From Kuenenia sp039794105 (GTDB lineage: Bacteria; Planctomycetota; Brocadiia; Brocadiales; Brocadiaceae): a stretch of DNA of 64,000 nt. Both the position numbers and the translations under genes were made by a program. Below are positions 8,521-17,573 of the stretch, piece by piece; position 1 is the first letter of the stretch; each line of letters starts with the position of its first letter. The notes under the pieces are model-generated. The model searched no databases. It was not told the DNA's origin and saw only the letters and a list, made by a program, of their open reading frames with translations. The DNA lies in contig NZ_JBDIWA010000014.1 in assembly GCF_039794105.1 (NCBI RefSeq), positions 14,639 to 78,638 of the forward strand. Reading direction: 5' to 3'.

Positions 8521-8563
8521 ATAAAAAAAGAGAAACCACAGATTACACAGATTACACAGATTT
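8521..8563. repeat. Dispersed AAACCACAGATTACACAGATT repeat
   Basis: Inverted relative of the repeat at 2494-2534, with tandem ACAGATTAC units. It lies between flgH and flgI. Confidence 0.6.
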
Positions 8564-8613
8564 AATAAAACACTGAAAGAGAAATTATCTATTAACAACT
8601 TACGGTGAATGCT

Positions 8614-9762
8614 ATGGAAAGAAAACAATTTACAATAAGATTTATGCAGAAGTGTGTTATAACGTCTTTTATTATCGCAGGCACAACACTGATAAGTCCC
8701 TTTGTACATAACGTACAGGCTGCCGTACGAATTAAAGATATTGCGTATGTTCAGGGCGTGCGTGAAAACCAGCTTTACGGATATGGCATAGTTATCGGAC
8801 TCCAGGGAACGGGCGATAACAGTCAAATCTTCAAACTTACCAGCCAAATGGCAGTAAATGTATTCGAAAAACTGGGGGTGCTAATGGATGAAAAAGACTT
8901 CTTTTCCAAAAACACCGCAGTGGTCATGGTTACCACTAATATCCCTGCATTTGCAAGGCCTGGCGATAAGCTGGATATAACGCTTTCTTCCATTGGTGAT
9001 TGCAAAAGCCTGGAAGGTGGCGTGTTGCTTCAGACCGCATTGCAGGGCGCAGATAATGAAGTATATGCCGTAGCTCAGGGCGCTCTCACCGTAGGCGGCT
9101 ACAGCATCGAAGGCGACGCACAGTCTGTAAGGAAGAACATAGCCACTACCGCCCACATTTCAAACGGAGCGATCGTTGAAAAGGAGATTCACACCACCTT
9201 TTTGAAGGGACAATCGCTGAATATTGTGCTGAGAGACCCTGATTTTACCACCTCCACAAGGGTAACAGAGCTTATTAATAATATTTATCCAAATTCTTCG
9301 GTTGCGGTTGATGCGGCGGTTATCAATATAAGACCCCCGCAGGGATTTCAGTCCGATGAGACTATAGTAAAATTCATCTCTACCCTGGAAGAACTTTACA
9401 TTAAAACCGACAGCGTCGCTAAGATAATTATTAATGAACGCACCGGCACCATTGTTGCAGACCAGCATGTCAGAATATCCACAGTTGCAGTTGCCCATGG
9501 AAACCTCAGCATAACGATCAAAGAAGAAAAGGAGGTTTCACAGCCGAATATGCTGGGCGCAGGTGAAACAAGGGATATGGAGCGCACGGATATACAGGTA
9601 AGCGAAGAAAAAAGCAGATTAACCGTACTGCAGGAAGGCGTCTCTATTTCCGATGTTGCGCGTGCACTTAATGTATTGGGCGTAACCCCAAGAGACCTCA
9701 TATCAATATTCCAAGCCATTAAAAAAGCCGGCGCATTGCATGCGGAACTGGTAATTATGTAA
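8614..9762 (+). CDS. flgI: Flagellar P-ring protein FlgI
   Basis: FlgI forms the periplasmic P ring around the rod. After a signal peptide (hydrophobic ITSFIIAGTTLISPFV, then an Ala-rich cleavage region ending near VQA) comes the family start VRIKDIAYVQGVRENQLYGYGIVIGLQGTGD. The full conserved body follows, including YSIEGDAQSVRKN-like and RNERTGTIV-like blocks. Length is 382 aa from the ATG at 8614; a GTG three codons earlier (8605) is an equal alternative, as neither has a clear ribosome site. It is the last gene of the flagellar run. Confidence 0.95.
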   Translation: MERKQFTIRFMQKCVITSFIIAGTTLISPFVHNVQAAVRIKDIAYVQGVRENQLYGYGIVIGLQGTGDNSQIFKLTSQMAVNVFEKLGVLMDEKDFFSKNTAVVMVTTNIPAFARPGDKLDITLSSIGDCKSLEGGVLLQTALQGADNEVYAVAQGALTVGGYSIEGDAQSVRKNIATTAHISNGAIVEKEIHTTFLKGQSLNIVLRDPDFTTSTRVTELINNIYPNSSVAVDAAVINIRPPQGFQSDETIVKFISTLEELYIKTDSVAKIIINERTGTIVADQHVRISTVAVAHGNLSITIKEEKEVSQPNMLGAGETRDMERTDIQVSEEKSRLTVLQEGVSISDVARALNVLGVTPRDLISIFQAIKKAGALHAELVIM

Positions 9763-9781
9763 ATGTGAAAACAAAATAAAT

Positions 9782-9950
9782 ACCATCGGCAATCGACAAT
9801 CCTCAATCGGCAATCCTCAATCGGCAATCGACAAATTGCAGACTGTGGATTGTGGATTGTGGATTGTGGATTGTGGATTGTGGACTGTGGACTGTGGATT
9901 GTGGACTGTGGACTGTGGACTGTGGATTGTGGACTGTGGACTGTCGACCA
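9782..9950. repeat. Heptamer array with 15 units of GAYTGTG
   Basis: CAATCGG/CAATCCT units (9790-9835) are followed by 15 consecutive seven-base units, GATTGTG or GACTGTG, at 9841-9945. Every variation among these units is the single T/C at the third position, apart from the last base. No regular spacers are present, so it is not a CRISPR. It lies directly downstream of flgI and before the glycan cluster. Confidence 0.92.
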
Positions 9951-9955
9951 GGCGC

Positions 9956-10113
9956 GGGTTCAGGTTTGCAACCTGAACCAAACGTTTCATGCCCACTACC
10001 CAACCTTCCATTACCAGAACAAATGATAAATAAATTCCACATGCCAAACAGCGACTTTGTGATTCAGGCTTTGGAATTTTACCGCAATACATTGCCCCAC
10101 TATACGCATAAAC
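9956..10113. repeat. Second copy of the GGGTTCAGGTT element
   Basis: GGGTTCAGGTTTGCAACCTGAACCAAACGTTT at 9956-9987 and the conserved 43-bp block at 10071-10113 match the element at 4491-4651. The interior between them has diverged and is about 30 bp longer. The terminal inverted palindrome is absent; a heptamer array follows instead. Confidence 0.7.
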
Positions 10114-10222
10114 TCAATCCACAATCCACAATCCTCAATCGGCAATCGGCAATCTACAATCGACAAATTGCAGATTTCAGATTGTGGATTGCCGACTGTG
10201 GATTGTCGACTGTGGACTGCTG
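10114..10222. repeat. Heptamer array downstream of the GGGTTCAGGTT element
   Basis: CAATCCA, CAATCGG and then GATTGTG/GACTGTG units in opposite sense, continuing the array interrupted at 9950. It ends about 140 bp before the first glycosyltransferase start, so any promoter for the cluster must lie in or just after it. Confidence 0.85.
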
Positions 10223-10361
10223 ACTTCTGGCCTCTGACTTCTTCAACTCGTCTCTCTATTTTCCGTTTCCTTCTCTTCCGTATTTTGATATACTTTCGCT
10301 TTAATTTTACACGCATTAAGTTGGGGTATAAAAGCCAAAAACCTTACCCATTTTTTCACCT

Positions 10362-11522
10362 ATGGAAAAACTCAGAATAGGAATAGTTAGCTCATGGTGG
10401 AATCGGGGACAAAGTACGGTTTCCCGTTATCTCAGGTCTGTTTTTGACAGTTTGGGGCATCACACATTCGTACTTGCCCGCCCAACAAGCGATACCGATG
10501 ATTTGCCAAATTTTATCTCTACGGCCGACGTATGGAACCAGAGGGACGTTACCAGGGCATCACGTTTTTTCATCCCCTTAGAAGAATATCTCTCATGGGT
10601 AGAAAAAAATGCCATCCGGATCATTTTTTTTGATGAAAACAATGAGTATGACAAGATTAAATATCTGCGGTCACATGGCATAAAAACCTTTGGCCGTTTC
10701 GTCTGGGAAGGTTTTGGGGAAAAACATGCAAAAGGCCTTAAAGCAATCCTCCGGACACGGGATATAAATGCTTTTTACCGGTATGCGCGGGAATGCTTTA
10801 CCAATAAGGACGTCATTGGCGCAAAGGAGGCATTTGATATTGTCTATTCTCTTACAAAATGTGAACAGGCGCGATATAAAGACTTTGGGATTGACAGCCC
10901 CTGGATACAGTGGGGCTGCCATCCGGAACTCCTTGCAGTAAAACCGCAAAAACGTGCGGATGCTATTTATTTTTTCTTTCCGGGCGGTTTTCAGGGGGCT
11001 AGAAAACCGATGAGAAAGACGGTTGAAGCCTTTATGAAGGTAAAAAATCCTGACATTCGCCTGATTATTAAAGCACAGGGAGCAAGGACAACTACCGAGA
11101 ATATAGATGACTTTTCAGATGCACGGCTCATAAAAATTGTGAAAGACCTGCCCGCAAAGGAATATTATGATTTATTCTCATCATGTCATGTATGTTTGGC
11201 TCCAAGCAGATGGGAAGGTTTGGGACAACATTTTTACGAAGCAATCTCCTTCGGATTACCCACAATCACCAACAACATCCCCCCTCACAATGAGGTCATT
11301 GAAGACGGAAAGAATGGTTTGCTTGTAAAATCGGTCAAAATTGGTTATAAACAATCGGGTATATCCATCTACGACCCTGATGTGGATGACCTTGCAAGGG
11401 CAATAGAGGAACTGTCTAACGTAAATAAAATAACGGAACTCTCAAACAATACAATACAATTGCAAAAAAAATATTCATGGAATACCACCACCGAACATAT
11501 AAAAAAGACTTTTGGATTATAA
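10362..11522 (+). CDS. Family 4 type glycosyltransferase (copy 1 of a pair)
   Basis: Predicted GT-B fold enzyme that transfers a sugar from a nucleotide donor. The N-terminal half begins with a Rossmann-like GIVSSWWNRGQSTVSRYLRSVF. The C-terminal half carries the group 1 glycosyltransferase donor-site pattern (LAPSRWEGLGQHFYEAISFGLP, about residues 279-300, with the E-x7-E arrangement). The substrate cannot be told from sequence. It is a close paralog of the gene at 12521, with long identical protein stretches in the C-terminal half; the two flank a MntA/HepT module. No clear ribosome site precedes the ATG. Confidence 0.85.
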   Translation: MEKLRIGIVSSWWNRGQSTVSRYLRSVFDSLGHHTFVLARPTSDTDDLPNFISTADVWNQRDVTRASRFFIPLEEYLSWVEKNAIRIIFFDENNEYDKIKYLRSHGIKTFGRFVWEGFGEKHAKGLKAILRTRDINAFYRYARECFTNKDVIGAKEAFDIVYSLTKCEQARYKDFGIDSPWIQWGCHPELLAVKPQKRADAIYFFFPGGFQGARKPMRKTVEAFMKVKNPDIRLIIKAQGARTTTENIDDFSDARLIKIVKDLPAKEYYDLFSSCHVCLAPSRWEGLGQHFYEAISFGLPTITNNIPPHNEVIEDGKNGLLVKSVKIGYKQSGISIYDPDVDDLARAIEELSNVNKITELSNNTIQLQKKYSWNTTTEHIKKTFGL

Positions 11523-11541
11523 AGAGAGAGAGAGGTCGCTA

Positions 11542-11946
11542 ATGAACATTTTAACGTCAAAGCCTGAAATTGATCATATTGCCAGGAAATACAACCTCTT
11601 GTTAGTTATACTTTATGGTTCTCAGGCAAGCGGGCGAACTTGTAAAGAAAGTGATATTGATATTGCTGTTTTGGGAACAAGACCCATCACCTTTGAAAAT
11701 CTGATTGATTTGAATAACGAATTTGCTGAAATATTTAAAGTTAAGGAAATAGATGTAAAATCCCTTCATAATACCAATTCCCTGTTTCGTTATCAGGTAA
11801 TGAGTAAAGGAGTTCTGCTTTACGGTAAGAGTTATGATTATAATTCTTTTAAATCCTATGCCTTCCGCGATTATTATGATAGCCAGGACCTTTTAAGATT
11901 AAAAGAAGTGCTTATTAAGAAACGGCTGCAAAATTTAGGCGTTTAG
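11542..11946 (+). CDS. mntA: MntA-type nucleotidyltransferase antitoxin
   Basis: Small nucleotidyltransferase of the MNT family. In characterised MntA/HepT pairs this protein AMPylates a tyrosine on the HepT toxin and neutralises it. The catalytic pattern GSQASGRTCKESDIDIAV (GS-x10-D-x-D) is intact near residues 32-49. The ATG at 11542 is used because a GAGAGAGAGG site lies just upstream; the frame is open back to a TTG at 11512 that overlaps the preceding gene. The partner hepT starts 8 bp downstream. Confidence 0.85.
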   Translation: MNILTSKPEIDHIARKYNLLLVILYGSQASGRTCKESDIDIAVLGTRPITFENLIDLNNEFAEIFKVKEIDVKSLHNTNSLFRYQVMSKGVLLYGKSYDYNSFKSYAFRDYYDSQDLLRLKEVLIKKRLQNLGV

Positions 11947-11954
11947 TATTTTAG

Positions 11955-12389
11955 ATGATTGATAAAGAATTTTTAAAAGAAAAACTGAATTTAATTACCC
12001 GTGATTTGGAAAGATTAAAGATATTCTATGATTTTACAATTAGCCAGATTGCGGAAGATTTTATAAAGTATGCGGCGCTAAAAAATATCTTAATGGAGAT
12101 CATTGGCAGGGCTATCGATATTAATGAGCACCTTATTTCTGAATTGGCCCGACCGGATATGGAAGCGCCAAAGACATATAGAGACACATTCTTACTCCTT
12201 ACGGACTTGAATGTTTTGCAGAGGGATTTTGCCGGAGAAATCTCGAAAAGCGCCGGATTTAGAAATGCAATTGTTCATGAATATAACAATTTAGATAAAA
12301 GTATTATCTATAAAACAGTCGGAGATGCTATAAATCAATATGCAAAATATTGCAATTATATTTTGAAATTCATAGAAAGAACCTCTTGA
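11955..12389 (+). CDS. hepT: HepT-like toxin (DUF86, HEPN RNase)
   Basis: An all-helical HEPN-family protein of 144 aa. The active-site pattern R-x4-H-x-Y is present as RNAIVHEYNN near residues 106-115. In characterised HepT this is the ribonuclease site, and its Tyr is the residue modified by MntA. The order mntA-hepT with an 8-bp gap is a standard type VII toxin-antitoxin layout. All expected catalytic residues are present, so the module is probably functional. Confidence 0.85.
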   Translation: MIDKEFLKEKLNLITRDLERLKIFYDFTISQIAEDFIKYAALKNILMEIIGRAIDINEHLISELARPDMEAPKTYRDTFLLLTDLNVLQRDFAGEISKSAGFRNAIVHEYNNLDKSIIYKTVGDAINQYAKYCNYILKFIERTS

Positions 12390-12520
12390 GAACAACTGCG
12401 GCACAGTTATATAAAAAATAAAACATCCGAAAGCAAGAGAACTCATTGTACACCGCCGGCATTAACGTATCCTTAGCTTTTACGATTTGTTTGATGATAG
12501 TAAAATAAAAGAAAGGTAAA

Positions 12521-13678
12521 ATGATGCATATCGGAATAGTCAGTACCTGGCTAAACAGAGGACAGGCTACTGTTTCACGCTATCTGCGCTCTATATTAGA
12601 TGAACTTGGACACAAGACCTTTGTGCTTGCAAGGCCCACAAGGGATAATGACGCCCTCCCGAAATTCATTGCAAAATCAGATGTATGGGAACAAGAAGGC
12701 GTCTCCCATGCCTCTAATTTTGTAATCCCCTTAAAAGAATACAAAGAATGGGCTGCCCGCCATTCACTCGATATGATATTCTTTGATTCAAATTTGCAAT
12801 TTAAGGAAATTGCGGCGTTACGCGCAATGGGGATAAAGACCATCGGAAGATTTATCTGGGAAAGTTTCGGGATACAACACCTTACCGGTTATAAAAAAAT
12901 ACCGCGAAAACCATTTATGTTGAAATTTGTTGGAAGATGTTTATTAAGCAATTCAGGCATACGCCCCATGAAAGGCGCAATAGACGCATATGACATAATT
13001 TATTCTTTAAACAAATGCGAATGCACACGATACGCTGACTTTGGCATTGACAGCCCGTGGGTGCCGTGGGGATGTCATCCGGAACTTCTCAATTCCGTGT
13101 CGAAAAAACGGGAAGACGCCATTTATTTTTATTTTCCCGGGGGCTTTCAGGGCGGCAGAAAACCCATACGAAAAACAGTCAAAGCCTTTACGCTGGTAAA
13201 AAACCCCAATATAAGGCTCATTATCAAGGCGCAGGGAGAGCGGTCAAATACCGAACATATCGATGATTTTACTGATAAAAGAATTATACACATTAAAGAA
13301 GATTTATCTGCAAAGGAATATTATGATTTGTTTTCTTCATGCCATGTATGCCTCGCCCCAAGCAGGTGGGAAGGGCTAGGGCAGCATTTTTATGAGGCAA
13401 TCTCTTTTGGATTGCCCACAATCACCAATAACATCCCGCCGCATAATGAGGTTATACAAGACCGGTATAATGGCATTCTCGTTAAATCACACAAGACCGG
13501 CTACACCACTTCAGGTATTCCCTACTTTGACCCTGATGTTGAAGACCTTACACGTGCAATAGAGGAATTATCCGATCCGGAAACGGTGAAAGCATATGCA
13601 GGAAATACGGTGGCCTCACAAAAAATCTTTTCATGGAAAAATACGATAAGACATGCAAAAGATGCCTTTGGCCTGTAA
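12521..13678 (+). CDS. Family 4 type glycosyltransferase (copy 2 of a pair)
   Basis: Paralog of the enzyme at 10362, almost the same length (385 aa) and collinear throughout. It starts GIVSTWLNRGQATVSRYLRS and has the donor-site block LAPSRWEGLGQHFYEAISFGLP. The C-terminal half is strongly conserved between the copies, while the stretch around residues 125-160 differs. A GAAAGG site precedes the tandem ATGATG start. The two copies with a toxin-antitoxin module between them look like an old tandem duplication. Specificity is unknown. Confidence 0.85.
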   Translation: MMHIGIVSTWLNRGQATVSRYLRSILDELGHKTFVLARPTRDNDALPKFIAKSDVWEQEGVSHASNFVIPLKEYKEWAARHSLDMIFFDSNLQFKEIAALRAMGIKTIGRFIWESFGIQHLTGYKKIPRKPFMLKFVGRCLLSNSGIRPMKGAIDAYDIIYSLNKCECTRYADFGIDSPWVPWGCHPELLNSVSKKREDAIYFYFPGGFQGGRKPIRKTVKAFTLVKNPNIRLIIKAQGERSNTEHIDDFTDKRIIHIKEDLSAKEYYDLFSSCHVCLAPSRWEGLGQHFYEAISFGLPTITNNIPPHNEVIQDRYNGILVKSHKTGYTTSGIPYFDPDVEDLTRAIEELSDPETVKAYAGNTVASQKIFSWKNTIRHAKDAFGL

Positions 13679-13725
13679 AATATTATAGATTACCGCCTCC
13701 TTACAGTCATTAGTCATTAGTCAGT

Positions 13726-13762
13726 AAATCCCCCTCCCTCTGGGGGGGGTTAGGGGGTCGTC
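13726..13762. repeat. GC-rich dispersed palindrome
   Basis: CCCCCTCCCTCT followed by GGGGGGGGTTAGGGGGTCGT, the best-preserved intergenic copy of the family also found at 6726-6760 and inside fliK. It could fold into a C/G stem downstream of the glycosyltransferase. Confidence 0.75.
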
Positions 13763-13793
13763 TTACGATTCTTTTTTGTGGAGATATAAGTGA

Positions 13794-14828
13794 ATGGAAG
13801 TTTATTTTAGCACGGTGGTACGGCAGGGGCCAATTGCACAGGGCGGGGAATTGGTTAGCATTGACTGGGCAACAAAAAAAATAAAGGGCAAAACAACGTT
13901 ATCGCCTACCGACCCGCTTATTACAGAAAAAGACGATGCTAACCCACGGGGCAACTCAAGGGGAGGAAGAGGCATTGTTAAGATTAATGATACAATCTAT
14001 GTCGCAACCTATCATAGCCTGCTGCTTTTTGACCCTTCCCTTACTCCAAAAGGGAAGATATCAAATAATTTGTTTGTCGGATTGCATGAGATTTTTCATC
14101 ATGATGACGTAATTTGGCTTACCTCCACCGCAATAGATTGCGTGATTGGCATTGATACACAAGGAAATTCCATCAAATCCTGGTGGGCAAGGGAAAGTCA
14201 AACCCTGCTGAAGCATTTTTCCCTCACACAGTTGAAGATTGATAAAACAACCGACAACAGACTGCTGTGGCTGAAAGTCTTACCAGCCAGACAGCCAAGC
14301 CATACGCATTTAAATGCAGTTGCAGTGCATAATGATGAGTTATATGTCCTCCTTAACCGGTTTGGCGCCGTTTACAATACGACAACGAATCGTCTTGTAC
14401 TGGAAGACCCCTCTATAAAAGGATGCCATAACCTTGTGTTTTTTGAAGATAAAATAATAATTAATGATACCCAGGGAAAAAGGGTGATGGTCTATGCACA
14501 GAACGGCACACTAATCAAGGCTTTATCTTTATTAGACTTTCCTGAAATAAATGCCATATACAAACTTGCAAACAACGCTTCCAAGGCAAAGTCATCTTCC
14601 TTTTTCAAAGGCATTAACTTTTTTTCACGTTTTTTAAACAGGGAGCATGAGATTAAAAGCCCGTTATTCTTGCGCGGACTTTGCCCTGCCGGTCAATCCC
14701 GTATCCTTGTGGGATTTTCTCCCGCAACTATTGCGGAAATTGATATTGAAAAAGGAAGGCTTCTCGACCTGTTTCCCTATTCTCAGGATATTGCCGTATG
14801 TGTGCATGGATTACTGGCATGTAGTTGA
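13794..14828 (+). CDS. Predicted beta-propeller protein of the glycan cluster
   Basis: A 344-aa soluble protein without signal peptide or membrane segment. It shows repeated beta-blades of the form hydrophobic strand-N-D-x-hydrophobic strand (for example INDTIYVATYHSLLLFDP, HHDDVIWLTSTAIDCVIGID, VHNDELYVLLNRFGAVY, FFEDKIIINDTQGKRVMVY). This resembles six-bladed propeller proteins often found beside glycosyltransferases. No catalytic motif is recognised, so the role could be glycan binding or a scaffold, which is inference. A GGAGAT site lies 10 nt before the ATG. It is followed by a sulfotransferase 28 bp away. Confidence 0.6.
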   Translation: MEVYFSTVVRQGPIAQGGELVSIDWATKKIKGKTTLSPTDPLITEKDDANPRGNSRGGRGIVKINDTIYVATYHSLLLFDPSLTPKGKISNNLFVGLHEIFHHDDVIWLTSTAIDCVIGIDTQGNSIKSWWARESQTLLKHFSLTQLKIDKTTDNRLLWLKVLPARQPSHTHLNAVAVHNDELYVLLNRFGAVYNTTTNRLVLEDPSIKGCHNLVFFEDKIIINDTQGKRVMVYAQNGTLIKALSLLDFPEINAIYKLANNASKAKSSSFFKGINFFSRFLNREHEIKSPLFLRGLCPAGQSRILVGFSPATIAEIDIEKGRLLDLFPYSQDIAVCVHGLLACS

Positions 14829-14856
14829 TGTATAATTTTCAGAAGGATGTTCCCCT

Positions 14857-15642
14857 ATGCAAAAAAAACCCTTTATTTACATCGCCTCACTAAGAAGAAC
14901 GGGCGGCACTGTACTCAGCGAGGCATTAACCATGCTGCCTTATTCTTTTATTCTTCGGGAACCGAATTTGGGGAAGAACAAATTCCGCATACAGGAAAAT
15001 GATTATACATTGTTTTTACAATTTGGGATTGATCTCAAGGCATTTAAACAAAAATATCTGAATGAAGAAGATAATTCCCTTATCAATGCCTTGAAAAGCC
15101 AAATAATACCAAATCTTACCCCTCACATCCATCAGTTGGGAGTAAAAGAAATCCATCACCGCGGCTGGCAAAATTATTATCAGGTATTTGAAGACATACG
15201 GTTTATCCTGACAGCAAGAGACCCACGGGATATATATGTTTCCATTTATTACCGGAAAAAGCAGGGAAAGGGAAGCTGGAAAAAAGAATTAACACCGGAA
15301 ACATTATCGACACACCTTAACAATGAGTTCAACAGACAATTGGAAATGGTTGAACAGGCAAACTGCATAAAGGTAAAATATGAAGAATTATGCACAAATA
15401 CAGAAATATATCAAAAAATAAAGACCTTCCTGGAAAGTGAAATTCCCGATACCGGCGCTATCGGGCGTTTCAATGCGGCAAACGTTAAACGGAAGGATGA
15501 ATATGAACTGCATGGCAACATCATTACTGACAAAAGGGTACATCGCTGGCAGCAGGAGCCGGATAAAAGGTTAGTTGCCGAGGCAACCAAAATTATCGAT
15601 TTAATGCCGCACTACTGCGATTTCTGGGGATATAAAAAATAA
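14857..15642 (+). CDS. Sulfotransferase-family protein 1
   Basis: Predicted PAPS-dependent sulfotransferase of 261 aa. The 5'-phosphosulfate loop is represented by SLRRTGGTVLSEAL (about residues 9-22) and the 3'-phosphate motif by ILTARDPRDIYVSIYY (about 117-132). It is one of three such proteins in the cluster, implying that the glycan assembled here is sulfated. An AGAAGGA site precedes the ATG. The acceptor is unknown; modification of protein tyrosine rather than sugar cannot be excluded. Confidence 0.8.
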   Translation: MQKKPFIYIASLRRTGGTVLSEALTMLPYSFILREPNLGKNKFRIQENDYTLFLQFGIDLKAFKQKYLNEEDNSLINALKSQIIPNLTPHIHQLGVKEIHHRGWQNYYQVFEDIRFILTARDPRDIYVSIYYRKKQGKGSWKKELTPETLSTHLNNEFNRQLEMVEQANCIKVKYEELCTNTEIYQKIKTFLESEIPDTGAIGRFNAANVKRKDEYELHGNIITDKRVHRWQQEPDKRLVAEATKIIDLMPHYCDFWGYKK

Positions 15643-15694
15643 AACGCCCTCCCCCTTTCTACATTTTCTCTGCATTCCTTTATTCAATTACACT

Positions 15695-17548
15695 ATGAAC
15701 ATCTACTGCTTTTTAAAGACACGATACAACGGTTTTATGAAAACCTTCGATCAGTACCGTTTGGTGCTTAAATGGCTAATGGGAGATTCTATCTGGCGGT
15801 TCAGAAAAGAATCATTCCTCATCCTTTTTACCAATTTTATCGGGGTATCATTTCAGGTATGGACTATTGGCCTTGCAATTTATTACGCCAAGGCTATGCA
15901 AAGCGGCAGCACCATAAAACTCCTCCACTATGAATTCAATGCACGGACATCTAATGTATTCCTTATTTTATGCGGATTATCAATCCTGTTCTCACTGCTG
16001 ATCGCCGCATGGGCTATTTACTTCTCAAAATCCAGGGGATTAACACTGCGGAGAAAATACGAAGAATTTTGCACAAAGAGAATATTTCTGCACTTCGGCT
16101 CAGGCTTTAAAATCGGAACACCCCTTGAGCAGGATTTCAGCGACGACAAAATTATCGTGCGGCTGGCAAGAAGGGATTCAAGGTTCTGCAGCAGGGCATT
16201 ATGGATGATACTTGATACGGTCATACCTTTGGTCACCTTCATGGTCGCCATTGCTACATTATTATACATCAATGCGCTTTTAACACTTTTAAACTTTACC
16301 CTTATGGGCGTCTCTGCCATATTTCTTTATAAAGTAAGTGTTTATGCAGCGAGAAATTCGTCATCACTGGAAAAATTCGCAAAGGGAACAAGCAGGGAAT
16401 ATTTAAGGATTATCCAGCGGCAAAAGGCATTGAACGTCTCAACGCATGAAAACGAACAATGGCTCGAAAAAACCTTTTTTTCTTCCGGGGCAATAAAAAA
16501 GTTTCACGACGCCTATGAAGGAAGGTTGAGATCCCTGGAGTATAGCCAGTTAATCAGCAACATTGTCTTCGCCCTGGCGATTTTTTTAATATTGCTCATC
16601 ATGGGCAGATCTATTATTTCTGAAGGCAAAGGGTGGGGCGAATTAATTGTCTATTTAATAGCGCTGCGCTTTATGTTGACAAATATGCGGCAGGTAAACA
16701 GGAAGGCAACCGGTATCAACCGCCTCTATCCGCAAATCAGAAGATATTTCCAGTTTCTCAGCGCTACAGTCATTACCCCAAAGACGGAGGCAGTTCCACC
16801 GGCAAGTTATATCGTTGCCCCAACAACTATTCATCCTGCAATAGAAGGTTCTCTTGAATACGGGGAGCTAAAGGCAGGAAGCCGTATGGGACTCCTGAGC
16901 ACGGTTACATTAAATCGTTATACATTGGGATTTTTGACCGATTGCATACTCGGGCATTCTGTGGAGAAGACAAAAACCGCCCTTGAATCAATGTGGTTTG
17001 TGACTGCGGATTATGAATTTCTCCAGAACCGTTCTTTACGGGAATCCCTCGGTTTCTCAGAAAAATACACCACCGATGATTTACAAAAAGATTTAACAAA
17101 AATGGGTCTGTCGGATAAATACAACGCACAGATGCCTGACAATTTGGATACATCTTTATCGCCTGATATTTGGAGAAGGATAGACCCAGGCCTGAAATTT
17201 TCGCTGGCATTACTCAATGCGTTGCAATCAAATTGTCAGTGGATAATGATTGAGGAAAAGGGGTTAAGAACCTTGCCGGATAGCGCCAGAAATTATATAC
17301 TTGACCGCTGTTCCGATAAAATAACAACAATCGTCTTTTTTGAAGACTATGCCGCTGCGGGTAATTACGGGGAAGAGGTTATAGCGGCAATGGGCCATGG
17401 CGAAATTATAGGTTTGGGATCAATAGACTGGTTTAAAAGGAATCAGGACGCCATCAAAGAAATACAAATGCCGGAATATAACAGAAACACTGAAAAAGGA
17501 GCCGATGACTTCGACCTTGATGACGACCTGGACGATGATGATTTTTAA
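15695..17548 (+). CDS. ABC-exporter-like membrane protein with a decayed ATPase domain
   Basis: A 617-aa protein with the layout of a half-size ABC exporter: about six membrane segments in residues 40-330, then a cytoplasmic domain (about 380-595). In that domain the Walker A position reads AGSRMGLLSTVTLNRY, with no GxxGxGKS loop and no Lys. The signature position reads LSPDIWRRI instead of LSGGQ. The switch His is replaced by an acidic FFEDY. Only the Walker B-like strand with its acidic residues (WIMIEEKGL) survives. The frame is intact, so this looks like a retained pseudo-ABC protein rather than a dead gene. It ends in an Asp-rich tail of about 15 residues. The ATG at 15695 lacks a ribosome site; 15737 is an alternative. 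Confidence 0.7.
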   Translation: MNIYCFLKTRYNGFMKTFDQYRLVLKWLMGDSIWRFRKESFLILFTNFIGVSFQVWTIGLAIYYAKAMQSGSTIKLLHYEFNARTSNVFLILCGLSILFSLLIAAWAIYFSKSRGLTLRRKYEEFCTKRIFLHFGSGFKIGTPLEQDFSDDKIIVRLARRDSRFCSRALWMILDTVIPLVTFMVAIATLLYINALLTLLNFTLMGVSAIFLYKVSVYAARNSSSLEKFAKGTSREYLRIIQRQKALNVSTHENEQWLEKTFFSSGAIKKFHDAYEGRLRSLEYSQLISNIVFALAIFLILLIMGRSIISEGKGWGELIVYLIALRFMLTNMRQVNRKATGINRLYPQIRRYFQFLSATVITPKTEAVPPASYIVAPTTIHPAIEGSLEYGELKAGSRMGLLSTVTLNRYTLGFLTDCILGHSVEKTKTALESMWFVTADYEFLQNRSLRESLGFSEKYTTDDLQKDLTKMGLSDKYNAQMPDNLDTSLSPDIWRRIDPGLKFSLALLNALQSNCQWIMIEEKGLRTLPDSARNYILDRCSDKITTIVFFEDYAAAGNYGEEVIAAMGHGEIIGLGSIDWFKRNQDAIKEIQMPEYNRNTEKGADDFDLDDDLDDDDF

Positions 17549-17573
17549 AAGCCTTTATTCCCTATAAAACAAA

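Noticed and set aside
9841..9945. Possible CRISPR array
   Set aside because: Units are seven bases, contiguous and without spacers; no cas genes occur in the window.
9803..10316. Several overlapping frames translating to STVHNPQ-type repeats
   Set aside because: They are translations of the seven-base array, which stays open because 21 bp contain no stop; no coding signal is present.
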